From: Skermanella stibiiresistens SB22
GTDB taxonomy: Bacteria; Pseudomonadota; Alphaproteobacteria; Azospirillales; Azospirillaceae
Assembly (NCBI RefSeq): GCF_000576635.1
Contig: NZ_AVFL01000013.1
Span: 62,001-126,000, forward strand
DNA length: 64,000 nt
Direction of reading: 5' to 3'
The notes under the pieces are model-generated. The model saw nothing but the letters and a program-made list of their open reading frames with translations, had not been told where the DNA came from and ran no database searches. Each line of letters opens with the position of its first letter. Position 1 is the first letter of the stretch. The position numbers were made by a program, and so were the translations under genes. This document shows positions 8,552 to 17,859 of this stretch, piece by piece.

Positions 8552-9352
8552 TCAGCGCTGGAGGAGAACCCGCGCGCGGGTCAGGTCGGCGGGAGTATCG
8601 ACACCCAGCGGAACCGCGTCAACGACGGCCACGTCGATTCGCATGCCCGCGGCCAAGGCGCGCAGCTGCTCCAGCTTCTCCTGCCGTTCCAGATACGAGG
8701 GGGGCAGCGCCACGAATCGGGCGAGGGCCTCGCGCCGGTAGGCGTACAGGCCGATGTGGTGCAGCAGGGCTCCCTCTCCCGCCGGCGCCGTGGCGCGGGT
8801 GAAGTACAGCGCCCGGCCGCGTGGCGCGCCGGGCGCGCGCTCGACCACCGCCTTGACCACGTTGGGATTGCCGCGCTCGCTGGCGTCCTCGATCTCGACC
8901 GCCAGGGTGCCGATATCGACCTCGGGACTGTCGAGCAGCGCGTGGGCCGCCCGGATCGTCTCCGGCGCGATTGTCGGCAGGTCGCCCTGGACGTTGACGA
9001 CGGCGTCGAACTTTCCTTCCGGATCGAAGGTCTGGAGCGCCTCGAAGATCCTGTCGGAGCCGGAGGGATGGTCCGGCTTGGTCAGCACGGCCTGACCCCC
9101 GGCCTTGGTGACCGCGTCGGCGATCTCGGCCTCGGCGCAGGCGACCAGGACGGGGCCGATGCCAGCCTCCATCGCCCTGCGCCAGACATGGACGATCATC
9201 GGTTCGCCATGGATGTCGGCCAGCGGCTTGCCCGGCAGGCGGGTCGACGCCATGCGCGCGGGCACCACCACCACCGGATTGACCACGGCGGAATTACTCG
9301 GTGCCGAATTGTTGGATGCGTGATTGCTTGCCATGCTGGCCATCTGCGACAT
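8552..9352 (-). CDS. kdsB: 3-deoxy-manno-octulosonate cytidylyltransferase
   Basis: Makes CMP-Kdo for the lipopolysaccharide inner core. The nucleotidyltransferase signature [17 protein letters not shown] lies near the N-terminus, and the family motifs [12 protein letters not shown] and VVNVQGDLP follow. At 266 residues it has an N-terminal extension of about 25 residues rich in Asn, Ser and Met before the first strand; a later start is possible but no better ATG lies nearby. It is transcribed into pheA and is divergent from the cytochrome c gene, a layout common in related bacteria. Confidence 0.96.
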   Translation of the reverse strand: MSQMASMASNHASNNSAPSNSAVVNPVVVVPARMASTRLPGKPLADIHGEPMIVHVWRRAMEAGIGPVLVACAEAEIADAVTKAGGQAVLTKPDHPSGSDRIFEALQTFDPEGKFDAVVNVQGDLPTIAPETIRAAHALLDSPEVDIGTLAVEIEDASERGNPNVVKAVVERAPGAPRGRALYFTRATAPAGEGALLHHIGLYAYRREALARFVALPPSYLERQEKLEQLRALAAGMRIDVAVVDAVPLGVDTPADLTRARVLLQR

Positions 9353-9527
9353 TTGGGTTATAGCTGTGCGTGCGACATTTCGTCCCGAGGGTCAAGCGTC
9401 ATAGCGGCTGACCCCCGCGCCCTGGGACCCTATGTTGCGGACAACGAAACAACAAGCCGCTGCGCGTGACAGCAGACGGTCCGGCCGCTATCCTGCGGTG
9501 ATTACGAGGGAATTGGGGACTCGCGGC

Positions 9528-10070
9528 ATGTCGAGCATGGAATTCAACAAGTTGTCCGGCGCCATCCTGTTGGGTGGCCTGATCGCGATGATGACCGGCT
9601 TCATCGCTGAGGTGCTGGTCGAACCGGAGCATCTGGAGCAGAACGCCTACGTGGTGGACACCAGCGCCATCGCATCCGCGGCGCCCGCCGCCGCCGAGGG
9701 GCCGGCCGAGCCGCCGCCGATCGCCCCGCTGCTGGCGTCGGCCGATCCGGCCGCGGGTGAGCGGGTCTCGAAGGCCTGCGCCTCCTGCCACTCGTTCGAG
9801 AAGGGAGGCGCCGCCAAGGTCGGTCCCAACCTGTGGGGTGTCGTCGATGGCCCGCATGGACACATGGAAGGCTTCGCGTATAGCAGCGCCATCAAGGAAA
9901 TGCCGGGCAACTGGGATTATGAGGCTCTCAACCACTTCCTGCTGAACCCGAAGGGCTACGCTCCCGGCACCAAGATGAACTTCGCGGGCGTCAAGAAGGA
10001 CCAGGACCGCGCCAACCTGATCGCCTGGCTCCGCGCCCAGGCCGACAATCCGGCGCCGCTGCCTCAGTAA
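9528..10070 (+). CDS. Membrane-anchored c-type cytochrome
   Basis: A 180-residue class I cytochrome c of the CycM type. An uncleaved N-terminal membrane anchor (about residues 9-31) is followed by a linker rich in Ala, Pro and Glu. One haem domain follows, with CASCH (Cys84, Cys87, His88) and a likely axial Met150 in the GTKMNF segment. It faces the periplasm and in related bacteria passes electrons from the bc1 complex to terminal oxidases. The ATG at 9528 is chosen over an upstream in-frame ATG because translation from it begins directly before the anchor. It is divergent from kdsB. Confidence 0.92.
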   Translation: MSSMEFNKLSGAILLGGLIAMMTGFIAEVLVEPEHLEQNAYVVDTSAIASAAPAAAEGPAEPPPIAPLLASADPAAGERVSKACASCHSFEKGGAAKVGPNLWGVVDGPHGHMEGFAYSSAIKEMPGNWDYEALNHFLLNPKGYAPGTKMNFAGVKKDQDRANLIAWLRAQADNPAPLPQ

Positions 10071-10148
10071 CGATGGCGTCAACGGATGCGCCGGTGCCGT
10101 GACCGGCGTGCCCACCCCCCACAACATCCGACTGGGTGACCCGACGAC

Positions 10149-10964
10149 ATGACGGCTTCAAGCCAATCCGATCAAACGGTCACCGTATCGGATGACGTGA
10201 TCGACCTCGCGTGCCGGTTGGCCGACGCGGCGGGCACCGTGATCCGCCGCTACTACCGAACGCCCTTCTCGGTCGACGACAAGCCCGACAACTCTCCCGT
10301 TACCATCGCCGACCGCGAGGCGGAGACGGCGATCCGTTCCATTCTGGCAGCCGAGCGGCCGGATGACGGAGTCGTGGGGGAGGAACACGGGACGACCAAC
10401 CCGGATGCCGACTGGACCTGGGTGATCGATCCGATCGACGGCACCAAGTCGTTCATCACCGGCCGGCCGGTCTTCGGCACGCTTGTCGCCTTGCTCCACA
10501 AGGGCGTTCCCGTCCTGGGCGTGATTGACCAGCCGATCGTCGGTGACCGCTGGATCGGTGTGGCGGGGCGCCAGACCACGTTGAACGGCAAGCCGATCAG
10601 TGTCCGGCCATGCCCGACGATCGGTCGGGCCACGCTCAATACGACCTCGCCGGACCTGTTCGGCCAGCATGACTTCACCGCGTTCCGCAGGGTCGCCGAC
10701 GAGGTCAAGCTGACGATGTATGGCGGCGACTGCTACGCCTATGGCCTGCTGGCGGCGGGCTTCGTCGATCTGGTGATCGAGGCGGGCTTGAAGCTCTACG
10801 ACTACGCGGCGCTGGTGCCGGTGGTCCAGGGGGCCGGCGGCATCATGACGGACTGGGCGGGATTGCCCCTCAACCGCGACTCCGATGGCAGGGTGATCGC
10901 GGCGGGCGATGTCGGCGGGTACACCGAGGCGTTGCGGCGCCTCGGCGTCATGCCGATAGGTTGA
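10149..10964 (+). CDS. hisN: Histidinol-phosphatase, inositol monophosphatase family
   Basis: A 271-residue member of the Mg-dependent inositol-monophosphatase-like family. The metal-binding motifs are GEEHG (77-81) and WVIDPIDGTKSF (91-102, Asp94 and Asp97), with the third, GGDCYAYGLLAAG, near residue 195. The overall sequence is closest to the HisN branch (histidinol-phosphate to histidinol), the enzyme many alphaproteobacteria use in place of HisB. Other substrates such as inositol phosphate cannot be excluded from sequence alone. It stands alone, between the cytochrome gene and the yej-type operon. Confidence 0.88.
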   Translation: MTASSQSDQTVTVSDDVIDLACRLADAAGTVIRRYYRTPFSVDDKPDNSPVTIADREAETAIRSILAAERPDDGVVGEEHGTTNPDADWTWVIDPIDGTKSFITGRPVFGTLVALLHKGVPVLGVIDQPIVGDRWIGVAGRQTTLNGKPISVRPCPTIGRATLNTTSPDLFGQHDFTAFRRVADEVKLTMYGGDCYAYGLLAAGFVDLVIEAGLKLYDYAALVPVVQGAGGIMTDWAGLPLNRDSDGRVIAAGDVGGYTEALRRLGVMPIG

Positions 10965-11095
10965 TATCCTGGGCGCGATTTCGCTTTCCCCTGCCCATGG
11001 GCCATCTCCATCTGATAAGAGTCGAGTCCGCGCAGCCGCATGAGGCGGTTGCGCCGCTCCCTTACCCTCGCGCTTAAGACCAGGGAATGTTCGCC

Positions 11096-11743
11096 ATGCT
11101 GATCCCTAAACCAGCCCAGTCAGCTTATGAGAACGCCGACACCGACATCCGCGAGATGCTCGATCGGATGATCGCCGAACTTCAGGCCACCCCCTCCTGG
11201 GAGCAGCGCAGTACCCAATTCCTCGAGATTATCGACGCGCTGGAACTGGCGTTCGAAGGTGATGAGGATGGCGACGACGAGTTCGATGACGAAGCCGACG
11301 AACTCGATGACGACGATCTCGACGACGATGACGATCTTGACGCCGACGATGACGAATACGTCGAGGGGCAATCCGCCGCCGGCGGCACCGTCAACGGGTG
11401 GCATGGCGGACCCGGTGTCCCGGCCAACGACGATGGCGACGACGCCGAGGTCGTGGTGGTGGAGGACTTCGCCGATGTCCTGCCGTTCTATGTCGGTGCC
11501 GTGCTGGAGCGGCTTGGCGAGACCCGGATCGACCGGGCGGAACAAGCCGCGTTCTACCTGCTCTCCTGCCACCCCGAGCACACCGAGGCGGCGCAGTCCT
11601 GGCTCGAGAAGGTCGGGAACATGAAGCGCTTCCAGAAGTTCGTGGACGACACGCCCGATTACGAGGCGATCCTGGAGATGATGGACGAGCGCTACGGCGA
11701 GGAGAGCGACGACGACGATCTGGACGACGACGAGGACGAATGA
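11096..11743 (+). CDS. Acidic protein of unknown function, coupled to yejA
   Basis: A 215-residue protein I do not recognise. Residues about 55-90 and the C-terminus are almost pure Asp/Glu. Between them is an ordered region, roughly residues 125-200, with aromatic and Cys residues (ADVLPFYVGAVLERLG, YLLSCHPEHTEAAQ). The start at 11096 has AGGGA about ten bases upstream; the ATG at 11087 overlaps that site. There is no signal peptide, so it is likely cytoplasmic. Its stop overlaps the start of the first binding-protein gene in an ATGA, so the two are translationally coupled. It could be a metal- or peptide-binding factor, but function is unknown. Confidence 0.7.
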   Translation: MLIPKPAQSAYENADTDIREMLDRMIAELQATPSWEQRSTQFLEIIDALELAFEGDEDGDDEFDDEADELDDDDLDDDDDLDADDDEYVEGQSAAGGTVNGWHGGPGVPANDDGDDAEVVVVEDFADVLPFYVGAVLERLGETRIDRAEQAAFYLLSCHPEHTEAAQSWLEKVGNMKRFQKFVDDTPDYEAILEMMDERYGEESDDDDLDDDEDE

Positions 11744-13584
11744 GGCCGCTCCTCGTCGCCTCGACGCTGATCGCCCTGCTGATCCCGCTCGTTTCGCCCT
11801 CCGCGTCCCGGGCGGAGAACTCCGCGCTTGGGGCGGAGGGGGGTGTCACGACGACACATGCGCTGGCCGAGTTCAGCGCGCCGAAATACGCTTCCAGCTT
11901 CACGCATTTCGACTACGTCGATCCCAGGGCGCCCAAGGGAGGTGCCGTGGTCACGGCGGAGCCCGGCGGTTTCGACAGCCTCAATCCGATCATCCTGCGT
12001 GGGCAGGTGCCCCGGGGCATCGGCCTGATCGGCGACAGCCTATTCACGGGTTCCGGCGACGAGTTGGACGTGGTCTATGGCCTGCTGGCCGAGACGGCGG
12101 AGTATCCCGCCGATAAAAGCTGGGTCGTGTTCAACCTGCGCCCCACGGCTCGCTTCCACGATGGGCATCCGGTGACGGCGGCCGACTTCGTGTTCGGCTG
12201 GAAGGCGATCGAGGCGCATGGCCGCCCTTTCCTCAAGAGCTTCCTGGAGGCGGTCGAAACGGTCGAGGCGCTGGACGAGCACCGGCTCAAGGTCTCGTTC
12301 AAGACGCGGAACGAGATGAAGCCTCTGATCCGGGCCGCCAGCATCCTGACGCCCGAGCCCGAGCATTGGTGGACGGCGGAGAAGCGCGACATTTCCAAGA
12401 CCACCCTGGAGCCGCCACTGACCAGCGGTCCCTACCGCGTCAAGGCGGTCGATCCCGGCCGGTCGATCACTTATGAGCGGGTCGCGGACTACTGGGGCCG
12501 GGACCTGCCGGTCAATGTCGGGCAGAACAACTTCGACGTCATCCGGACCGACTTCTACCGCGACGACGATGTGATGTTCGAGGCGTTCAAGGGCGGCGCC
12601 TATGATTTCCGGCAGGAGAACAGGGCGCAGCGCTGGACGTCCGGATACGACATTCCCCAGGTCAAGGATGGCAGGATCGAGAAGCGGGCGATCGCCAACG
12701 AGCGGCCGTTCGGCGCCCAGGGCATCCGGTTCAACATGCGCCGGCCGCAATTCGCCGACGCGCGGGTCAGGCTGGCGCTGGCCTATCTCTATGATTTCGA
12801 ATGGCTTCAGAAGAACATCCTGTACGGCCAGTACCGGCGGGTCAGGAGCAACTTCCCGAACAGCGATTTCGGAGCCAGCGGTCCGCCCAGCCCGGCCGAG
12901 TTGGCGATCCTGGAGAAGTACCGGGGCCGCGTGCCGCAGGAGGTCTTCACCAGCGCCTATGAGCCGCCGAGCACCGACGGATCCGGCAACAACCGCGACA
13001 ACTTTCGGAAGGCCATGGCGCTGTTCCGCGAGGCCGGCTACCAGACCCGCGACAACAAACTGGTCAATGCCAAGTCCGGCCAGCAACTGCGGATCGAGTT
13101 CCTGGACGACAGCCAGGCGATGGTCAGGGTGATGCAGCCCTATGTCACCGCCCTCCAGCGCGCCGGGATCGACGCCACCATCAGGATCGTCGACAGCGCC
13201 CAGAACCAGGCGCGGGTCGACGAATTCGATTTCGACGCCGTCACGGTGTTCTTCAACTTCTTCCCGCCGCCCGGCACCGAGCAGCGCAGCTATTTCGGCT
13301 CGGCGGCGGCGGATGTGAAGGGGTCGGCCAACTACGCAGGCATCAAGGATCCTGTGGTGGACGCGCTGATCGAGGAGATCATCGCGGCGAAGGACCTGGA
13401 GACGCTCCAGACGACATCGCGGGCGCTGGACCGGGTGCTGTTGTGGAACCACACCATGATTCCCCAATGGTACAACGATCAGACCTGGGTCGCGTACTGG
13501 ACCAAGTTCGGCTGGCCGGAGCGGAAACCGCGTTACGATACCGGATTCCCGGCCACTTGGTGGTCCAAGGACGCGGCGCCCTAG
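11740..13584 (+). CDS. Peptide ABC transporter substrate-binding protein, YejA type (paralogue 1)
   Basis: A 614-residue family 5 extracellular solute-binding protein. The signal peptide is residues 1-25 (hydrophobic core then ASRAEN). Family motifs include DPRAPKGGAV, PGRSITYERVADYW and SYFGSAAA, and the protein resembles the YejA/microcin C-type peptide receptors. It is about 60 bases of signal sequence and domain order away from any in-frame extension worth keeping: the ATG at 11740 overlaps the preceding stop and begins the signal peptide. It delivers oligopeptides to the YejB/YejE/YejF permease encoded downstream. A second, similar receptor gene follows after 91 bases, evidently by tandem duplication. 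Confidence 0.92.
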   Translation: MRPLLVASTLIALLIPLVSPSASRAENSALGAEGGVTTTHALAEFSAPKYASSFTHFDYVDPRAPKGGAVVTAEPGGFDSLNPIILRGQVPRGIGLIGDSLFTGSGDELDVVYGLLAETAEYPADKSWVVFNLRPTARFHDGHPVTAADFVFGWKAIEAHGRPFLKSFLEAVETVEALDEHRLKVSFKTRNEMKPLIRAASILTPEPEHWWTAEKRDISKTTLEPPLTSGPYRVKAVDPGRSITYERVADYWGRDLPVNVGQNNFDVIRTDFYRDDDVMFEAFKGGAYDFRQENRAQRWTSGYDIPQVKDGRIEKRAIANERPFGAQGIRFNMRRPQFADARVRLALAYLYDFEWLQKNILYGQYRRVRSNFPNSDFGASGPPSPAELAILEKYRGRVPQEVFTSAYEPPSTDGSGNNRDNFRKAMALFREAGYQTRDNKLVNAKSGQQLRIEFLDDSQAMVRVMQPYVTALQRAGIDATIRIVDSAQNQARVDEFDFDAVTVFFNFFPPPGTEQRSYFGSAAADVKGSANYAGIKDPVVDALIEEIIAAKDLETLQTTSRALDRVLLWNHTMIPQWYNDQTWVAYWTKFGWPERKPRYDTGFPATWWSKDAAP

Positions 13585-13675
13585 ATTGCTGGTGAACCAA
13601 CCGTTTCGCCTTGATTAAACCCGATTCGCCTGCGAACACGTCGACCAGCGGACACGCGGGAGAAATGAGGACCGG

Positions 13676-15517
13676 ATGAAGAGATTGTTCGCCGCCATAT
13701 GCCTGGGTGCCCTGACGCTGGGCGGGATTTCCCCCTCGCTGGCGCAAGCGCCGGATCAGAAGATCACCAAGACCTGGGCCATGGCCGAGTTCGGCGAACC
13801 TCTCCATCGTGAGGACATGCCGCATTGGCCCTACGCCAATCCGGACGCGCCCAAGGGCGGTTCGGTCGTGCTTGGCGCCTATGGCGGCTACGACAGTCTC
13901 AACACCTATATCCTTCGCGGCCAGGCGCCGGCCGGTATCGGCTTGATCAGCGACGGCCTGATGACGGGGTCGGGAGACGAGCTTTCGTCCGCTTATGGCC
14001 TGATCGCCGCCAGCGCCGAGTACCCCGAGGACAAGAGCTGGGTGATCTTCAACCTGCGGCCCGAGGCGCGCTGGCAGGACGGCCAGCCGATCACCGCGGA
14101 CGACTTCAAGTTCGCCTTCGACACCATCAAGGAGCATGGGCGGCCGTTCCTCCAGAGCTTCTACGAGGATGTCACCGGCGTCGAGGTGCTCGACCCCCAA
14201 CGGTTGAAGTTCTCGTTCAAGACGCGGAACAGCATGAAGCCGCTGCTGACGGTCGCCTCCAGCTCACCGCTGCCGCGCCACTGGTGGACGGCGGAGGGTC
14301 GCGACATCACGAAGACGACGCTGGAGCCGATCCTGGGCAGCGGCGCTTATCGGATCAAGGCGGTCGATCCCGGGCGATCGATCACCTACGAGCGGGTGGC
14401 GGACTACTGGGCGGCCGATCTCCAGGTCAACAAGGGCCTGAACAACATCGACCAGATCCGCTACGACTACTATCTGGACGACACGGTGCTGATCGAGGCC
14501 TTCATGTCCGGCCGGGTCGATTTCCGGCAGGAGAACCGGGCGCAGCGCTGGAACCAGAGCTATGACATCCCGGCCGTCAAGGACGGCTCGATGATCAAGC
14601 GCGCGGTGCCCGACCAGACGCCGCGCGGCACCCAGGGATACATCTTCAACCTGCGCCGGCCGCAGTTCCAGGATGTCCGGGTCCGCGAGGCGATCAACCT
14701 TCTCTATGATTTCGAGGCGATCCAGCGCACCCTGCTGTTCGGCGAGTACAGGCAGGTCAAGAGTTGGTTCCCCAATTCGGAATTCGGCGCCAGCGGCCCG
14801 CCCGATCAGGCGGAATTGGCCATCCTGGAGAAGTACAAGGACAAGGTGCGGCCGGAGGTCATGACCAAGGCCTACGAGCCGCCGCTGACCGACGGGTCCG
14901 GCAATATCCGGTCTAACCTGCGGGAAGCCCTGCGCCTGTTCAAGGAGGCGGGTTGGGAACTGAGGAACAACCGGCTGGTCAATTCCGCCGGCGAGCAGAT
15001 GCGGATGGAGATGCTGCTGGTCAGCCCGTCGCTGGTGCGGGTGACCGAACCCTTCGTCCAGAACGCAAAGCGGGCTGGCATCGACGCCAGCATCCGCGTC
15101 GTCGACACCTCGCAGTACCAAGTCCGGATCGACGATTTCGACTACGACCTGCTGTCGGTCGCCCTGAACTTCTTCCCGCCGCCGGGTGCCGAGCAACGCA
15201 GCTATTTCGGCTCGGCCGCCGCCGGGCTGCGAGGCTCGGCCAATCTGGCGGGCATCAAGGACCCGGTGGCCGATGGGCTGATCGAGGAGTTGATCGCCGC
15301 CAAGGACCTCGACACGCTGGCCACGACCAACCGGGCGCTGGACCGGGTGCTGTCGTGGGGCTGGTACCAGATCCCGCAATGGTACAATGACGAGACGTGG
15401 CTGGTGTACTGGAACAAGTTCGGCCATCCGGAGACGCAGGCGAAATACACCATCGGCTTTCCCACCACGTGGTGGGTCGATACCGGCAAGCAGGCGTCCG
15501 CCCGGAAACCCGGCTGA
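13676..15517 (+). CDS. Peptide ABC transporter substrate-binding protein, YejA type (paralogue 2)
   Basis: A 613-residue paralogue of the preceding protein, with the same architecture: signal peptide (residues 1-23, ending LAQA), DAPKGGSVVLG, PGRSITYERVADYW, FNLRRPQFQDVRVREA and SYFGSAAA. The two copies are colinear along their length but differ at many positions. They have therefore had time to diverge, perhaps towards different peptide cargo. It is followed after 27 bases by yejB, so this copy is the one directly attached to the permease genes. The gap of 91 bases before it could hold a separate promoter. Confidence 0.93.
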   Translation: MKRLFAAICLGALTLGGISPSLAQAPDQKITKTWAMAEFGEPLHREDMPHWPYANPDAPKGGSVVLGAYGGYDSLNTYILRGQAPAGIGLISDGLMTGSGDELSSAYGLIAASAEYPEDKSWVIFNLRPEARWQDGQPITADDFKFAFDTIKEHGRPFLQSFYEDVTGVEVLDPQRLKFSFKTRNSMKPLLTVASSSPLPRHWWTAEGRDITKTTLEPILGSGAYRIKAVDPGRSITYERVADYWAADLQVNKGLNNIDQIRYDYYLDDTVLIEAFMSGRVDFRQENRAQRWNQSYDIPAVKDGSMIKRAVPDQTPRGTQGYIFNLRRPQFQDVRVREAINLLYDFEAIQRTLLFGEYRQVKSWFPNSEFGASGPPDQAELAILEKYKDKVRPEVMTKAYEPPLTDGSGNIRSNLREALRLFKEAGWELRNNRLVNSAGEQMRMEMLLVSPSLVRVTEPFVQNAKRAGIDASIRVVDTSQYQVRIDDFDYDLLSVALNFFPPPGAEQRSYFGSAAAGLRGSANLAGIKDPVADGLIEELIAAKDLDTLATTNRALDRVLSWGWYQIPQWYNDETWLVYWNKFGHPETQAKYTIGFPTTWWVDTGKQASARKPG

Positions 15518-15544
15518 CGCGACCGACCATCATAGGAGCCGAGG

Positions 15545-16657
15545 ATGCTGGCCTACATCGTCCGCCGCTTGCTGCTGATCATCCCGACGCTGTTCGGCAT
15601 CATGGTGATCAACTTCCTGATCGTGCAGGCGGCCCCCGGCGGCCCGATCGAGCAGGTGCTGGCCCAACTCCAGGGGACGGGCGTCGACGCCACGGCGCGG
15701 ATCGGCGGCACATCGGGTGGTGGCGACCTGCCGGCGCAGGCCCAGCAGACGGGCGGCGACAGCCAGGTGACCGGACGCTACCGAGGGGCGCAAGGGCTCG
15801 ACCCGGAATTCATCAAGCAGCTTGAGAAACAGTTCGGCTTCGACAAGCCGCTGCACGAGCGCTTCCTCCAGATGATGGGCAGCTATCTGCGGTTCGATTT
15901 CGGCACCAGCTATTTCCGCGACCAGCGGGTGGTCGATCTGGTGATCGATAAGCTGCCGGTATCGATCTCGCTGGGGCTTTGGACCACGCTGATCACCTAT
16001 CTGATCTCCATCCCGCTGGGCATCCGCAAGGCGGTGCGGGATGGCTCCAAGTTCGACATCTGGACCAGCGGCGTCGTCATCGTCGGCTACGCCATCCCCA
16101 GCTTCCTGTTCGCCGTGCTGTTGATCGTGCTGTTCGCCGGCGGGCGGTATCTGGACTGGTTCCCCCTGCGCGGGCTGACCAGCGAGAACTGGTCGTCGCT
16201 GCCGTGGTGGGGGCAGGTGCTGGATTATTTCTGGCACATCACCCTGCCGGTGGTGGCGCTGGTGATCGGTGGCTTCGCCGGGTTGACCATGCTGACCAAG
16301 AACAGCTTCATGGAGGAGGTCAACAAGCAGTACGTCATCACCGCGCGGGCCAAGGGGCTTGGCGAGGGACGGGTGCTGTACGGCCATATCTTCCGCAACG
16401 CCATGCTGATCGTCATCGCGGGGTTTCCCGGCGCCTTCATCGGCATCCTGTTCACCGGGTCGCTGCTGATCGAGGTGATCTTCTCGCTGGACGGGCTGGG
16501 ACTGCTGGGATTCGAGGCGGCGATCAACCGGGACTACCCGGTGATGTTCGCGACGCTCTACATCTTCACGCTGCTGGGGCTGCTGATGAACCTGATCGGC
16601 GATCTCACCTATGTCGCGGTCGATCCCCGGATCGACTTCGAGGCGCGGAGGACCTGA
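15545..16657 (+). CDS. yejB: Peptide ABC transporter permease YejB
   Basis: Inner-membrane permease of 370 residues. The N-terminal helix ([20 protein letters not shown]) is typical of DppB/OppB/YejB proteins, then a periplasmic loop and five further membrane segments follow. The EAA-type loop that docks the ATPase is visible near [20 protein letters not shown]. The length matches YejB (about 364) rather than the shorter DppB (about 340), owing to the extra Gly/Gln-rich periplasmic loop around residues 45-80. It sits between the second receptor and yejE. Confidence 0.95.
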   Translation: MLAYIVRRLLLIIPTLFGIMVINFLIVQAAPGGPIEQVLAQLQGTGVDATARIGGTSGGGDLPAQAQQTGGDSQVTGRYRGAQGLDPEFIKQLEKQFGFDKPLHERFLQMMGSYLRFDFGTSYFRDQRVVDLVIDKLPVSISLGLWTTLITYLISIPLGIRKAVRDGSKFDIWTSGVVIVGYAIPSFLFAVLLIVLFAGGRYLDWFPLRGLTSENWSSLPWWGQVLDYFWHITLPVVALVIGGFAGLTMLTKNSFMEEVNKQYVITARAKGLGEGRVLYGHIFRNAMLIVIAGFPGAFIGILFTGSLLIEVIFSLDGLGLLGFEAAINRDYPVMFATLYIFTLLGLLMNLIGDLTYVAVDPRIDFEARRT

Positions 16658-16661
16658 TCCG

Positions 16662-17825
16662 ATGGCCGAGATGACCGCCCCGACACCCTCCCAACCGGTC
16701 GCCCATCCGCCCGAGGACCGTTTCCTCGGCATGCGGGTGACGCCGATCACCCGGCGTCGGCTGCACAACTTCCGGGCCAACCGGCGCGGGTTCTGGTCGC
16801 TGTGGATCTTCCTGATCCTGTTCGTCCTCAGCCTGTTCGCCGAGTTCATCGCCAACGACAAGCCTCTGCTGGTCCGCTACGACGGGGCGTTCTACGCGCC
16901 GGTGCTCACGGTATATCCGGAAACCACGTTCGGCGGCGAGTTCGAGACCCAGGCCGATTACCGCGATCCCTTCGTCCAGGACCTGATCAACGAGAAAGGC
17001 TGGATGATCTGGCCGGTGATCCGGTACTCGTACCGGACGATCAACTACGACCTGAAGGTGCCTGCGCCGGCGCCGCCCTCGTTCGAGAACTGGCTCGGGA
17101 CCGACGACCAGGGGCGCGACGTGGTGGCGCGGCTGATCTATGGCTTCCGCATCTCGATCCTGTTCGGGCTGACACTGACGATCCTGTCGTCGATCATCGG
17201 CATCGCGGCGGGGGCGGTGCAGGGCTATTTCGGCGGCACGACCGATTTGCTGTTCCAACGTTTCATCGAGATCTGGTCGGGACTGCCGACGCTCTACCTG
17301 CTGATCATCCTGGCGAGCGTGGTGGAGCCGAACTTCTGGTGGCTGCTGGGGCTGCTGCTGCTGTTCAGCTGGATGAGCTTGGTCGGCGTGGTGCGGGCGG
17401 AATTCCTGCGCGCGCGCAACTTCGATTACGTCCGGGCGGCGCGGGCGTTGGGTGCCGGCGACACGCTGATCATGGTCAAGCACGTGCTGCCCAACGCCAT
17501 GGTTGCGACCCTGACCTTCATGCCGTTCATCCTGAACGGTTCGATCACCACGCTGACGGCGCTGGACTTCCTCGGCTTCGGCCTGCCGCCGGGCTCGCCG
17601 TCGCTGGGCGAGTTGCTGGCGCAGGGCAAGGCCAACCTCCAGGCCCCATGGCTGGGGCTGACGGCGTTCTTCACGCTCGCGATCATGCTGAGCCTGCTGA
17701 TCTTCATCGGCGAGGCGGTGCGCGACGCCTTCGATCCGCGCAAGTCGGTCGGGCCACTGCCCCGCAAGGGGCTGGCTGGTAAGCCAGCGGCTACCGTGGT
17801 GGACAAGAAGGCGGCGGCCGAATGA
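16662..17825 (+). CDS. yejE: Peptide ABC transporter permease YejE
   Basis: Second permease subunit, 387 residues. The conserved N-terminal OppC-type region (RRRLHNFRANRRGFWSLW) leads into the first helix, followed by a long periplasmic loop with GTDDQGRDVVARLIYGFRIS and the remaining helices. The docking loop is near NFDYVRAARALGAGD. The start at 16662 lies four bases after the yejB stop; a longer in-frame reading through yejB is a shadow. It pairs with YejB to form the channel energised by YejF. Confidence 0.95.
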   Translation: MAEMTAPTPSQPVAHPPEDRFLGMRVTPITRRRLHNFRANRRGFWSLWIFLILFVLSLFAEFIANDKPLLVRYDGAFYAPVLTVYPETTFGGEFETQADYRDPFVQDLINEKGWMIWPVIRYSYRTINYDLKVPAPAPPSFENWLGTDDQGRDVVARLIYGFRISILFGLTLTILSSIIGIAAGAVQGYFGGTTDLLFQRFIEIWSGLPTLYLLIILASVVEPNFWWLLGLLLLFSWMSLVGVVRAEFLRARNFDYVRAARALGAGDTLIMVKHVLPNAMVATLTFMPFILNGSITTLTALDFLGFGLPPGSPSLGELLAQGKANLQAPWLGLTAFFTLAIMLSLLIFIGEAVRDAFDPRKSVGPLPRKGLAGKPAATVVDKKAAAE

Positions 17826-17859
17826 AGGCGGCCGGAACGAACCAGCGAGGGACATCACC

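Noticed and set aside
10070-10148. Inverted repeat GCCGGT/ACCGGC after the cytochrome gene as a terminator
   Set aside because: Stem is only six pairs and no T-run follows.
11031-11053. Hairpin CGCAGCCGC/GCGGTTGCG after hisN as a terminator
   Set aside because: There is one mismatch or G-U pair and no T-run after it, so it is too weak to call.
11270-11370. Tandem repeat or microsatellite in the acidic gene
   Set aside because: GAC/GAT-rich coding reflects a run of Asp/Glu codons with varied codons, not a simple nucleotide repeat.
11398-11739. Upstream in-frame extension of the first YejA gene through the acidic gene
   Set aside because: The extension is Arg/Gly-rich shadow sequence; a signal peptide starts precisely at the ATG at 11740 that overlaps the previous stop.
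14264-15427. Long minus-strand reading opposite the second YejA gene
   Set aside because: No motifs, composition typical of antisense to GC-rich coding sequence, and the plus-strand gene is a clear family member.
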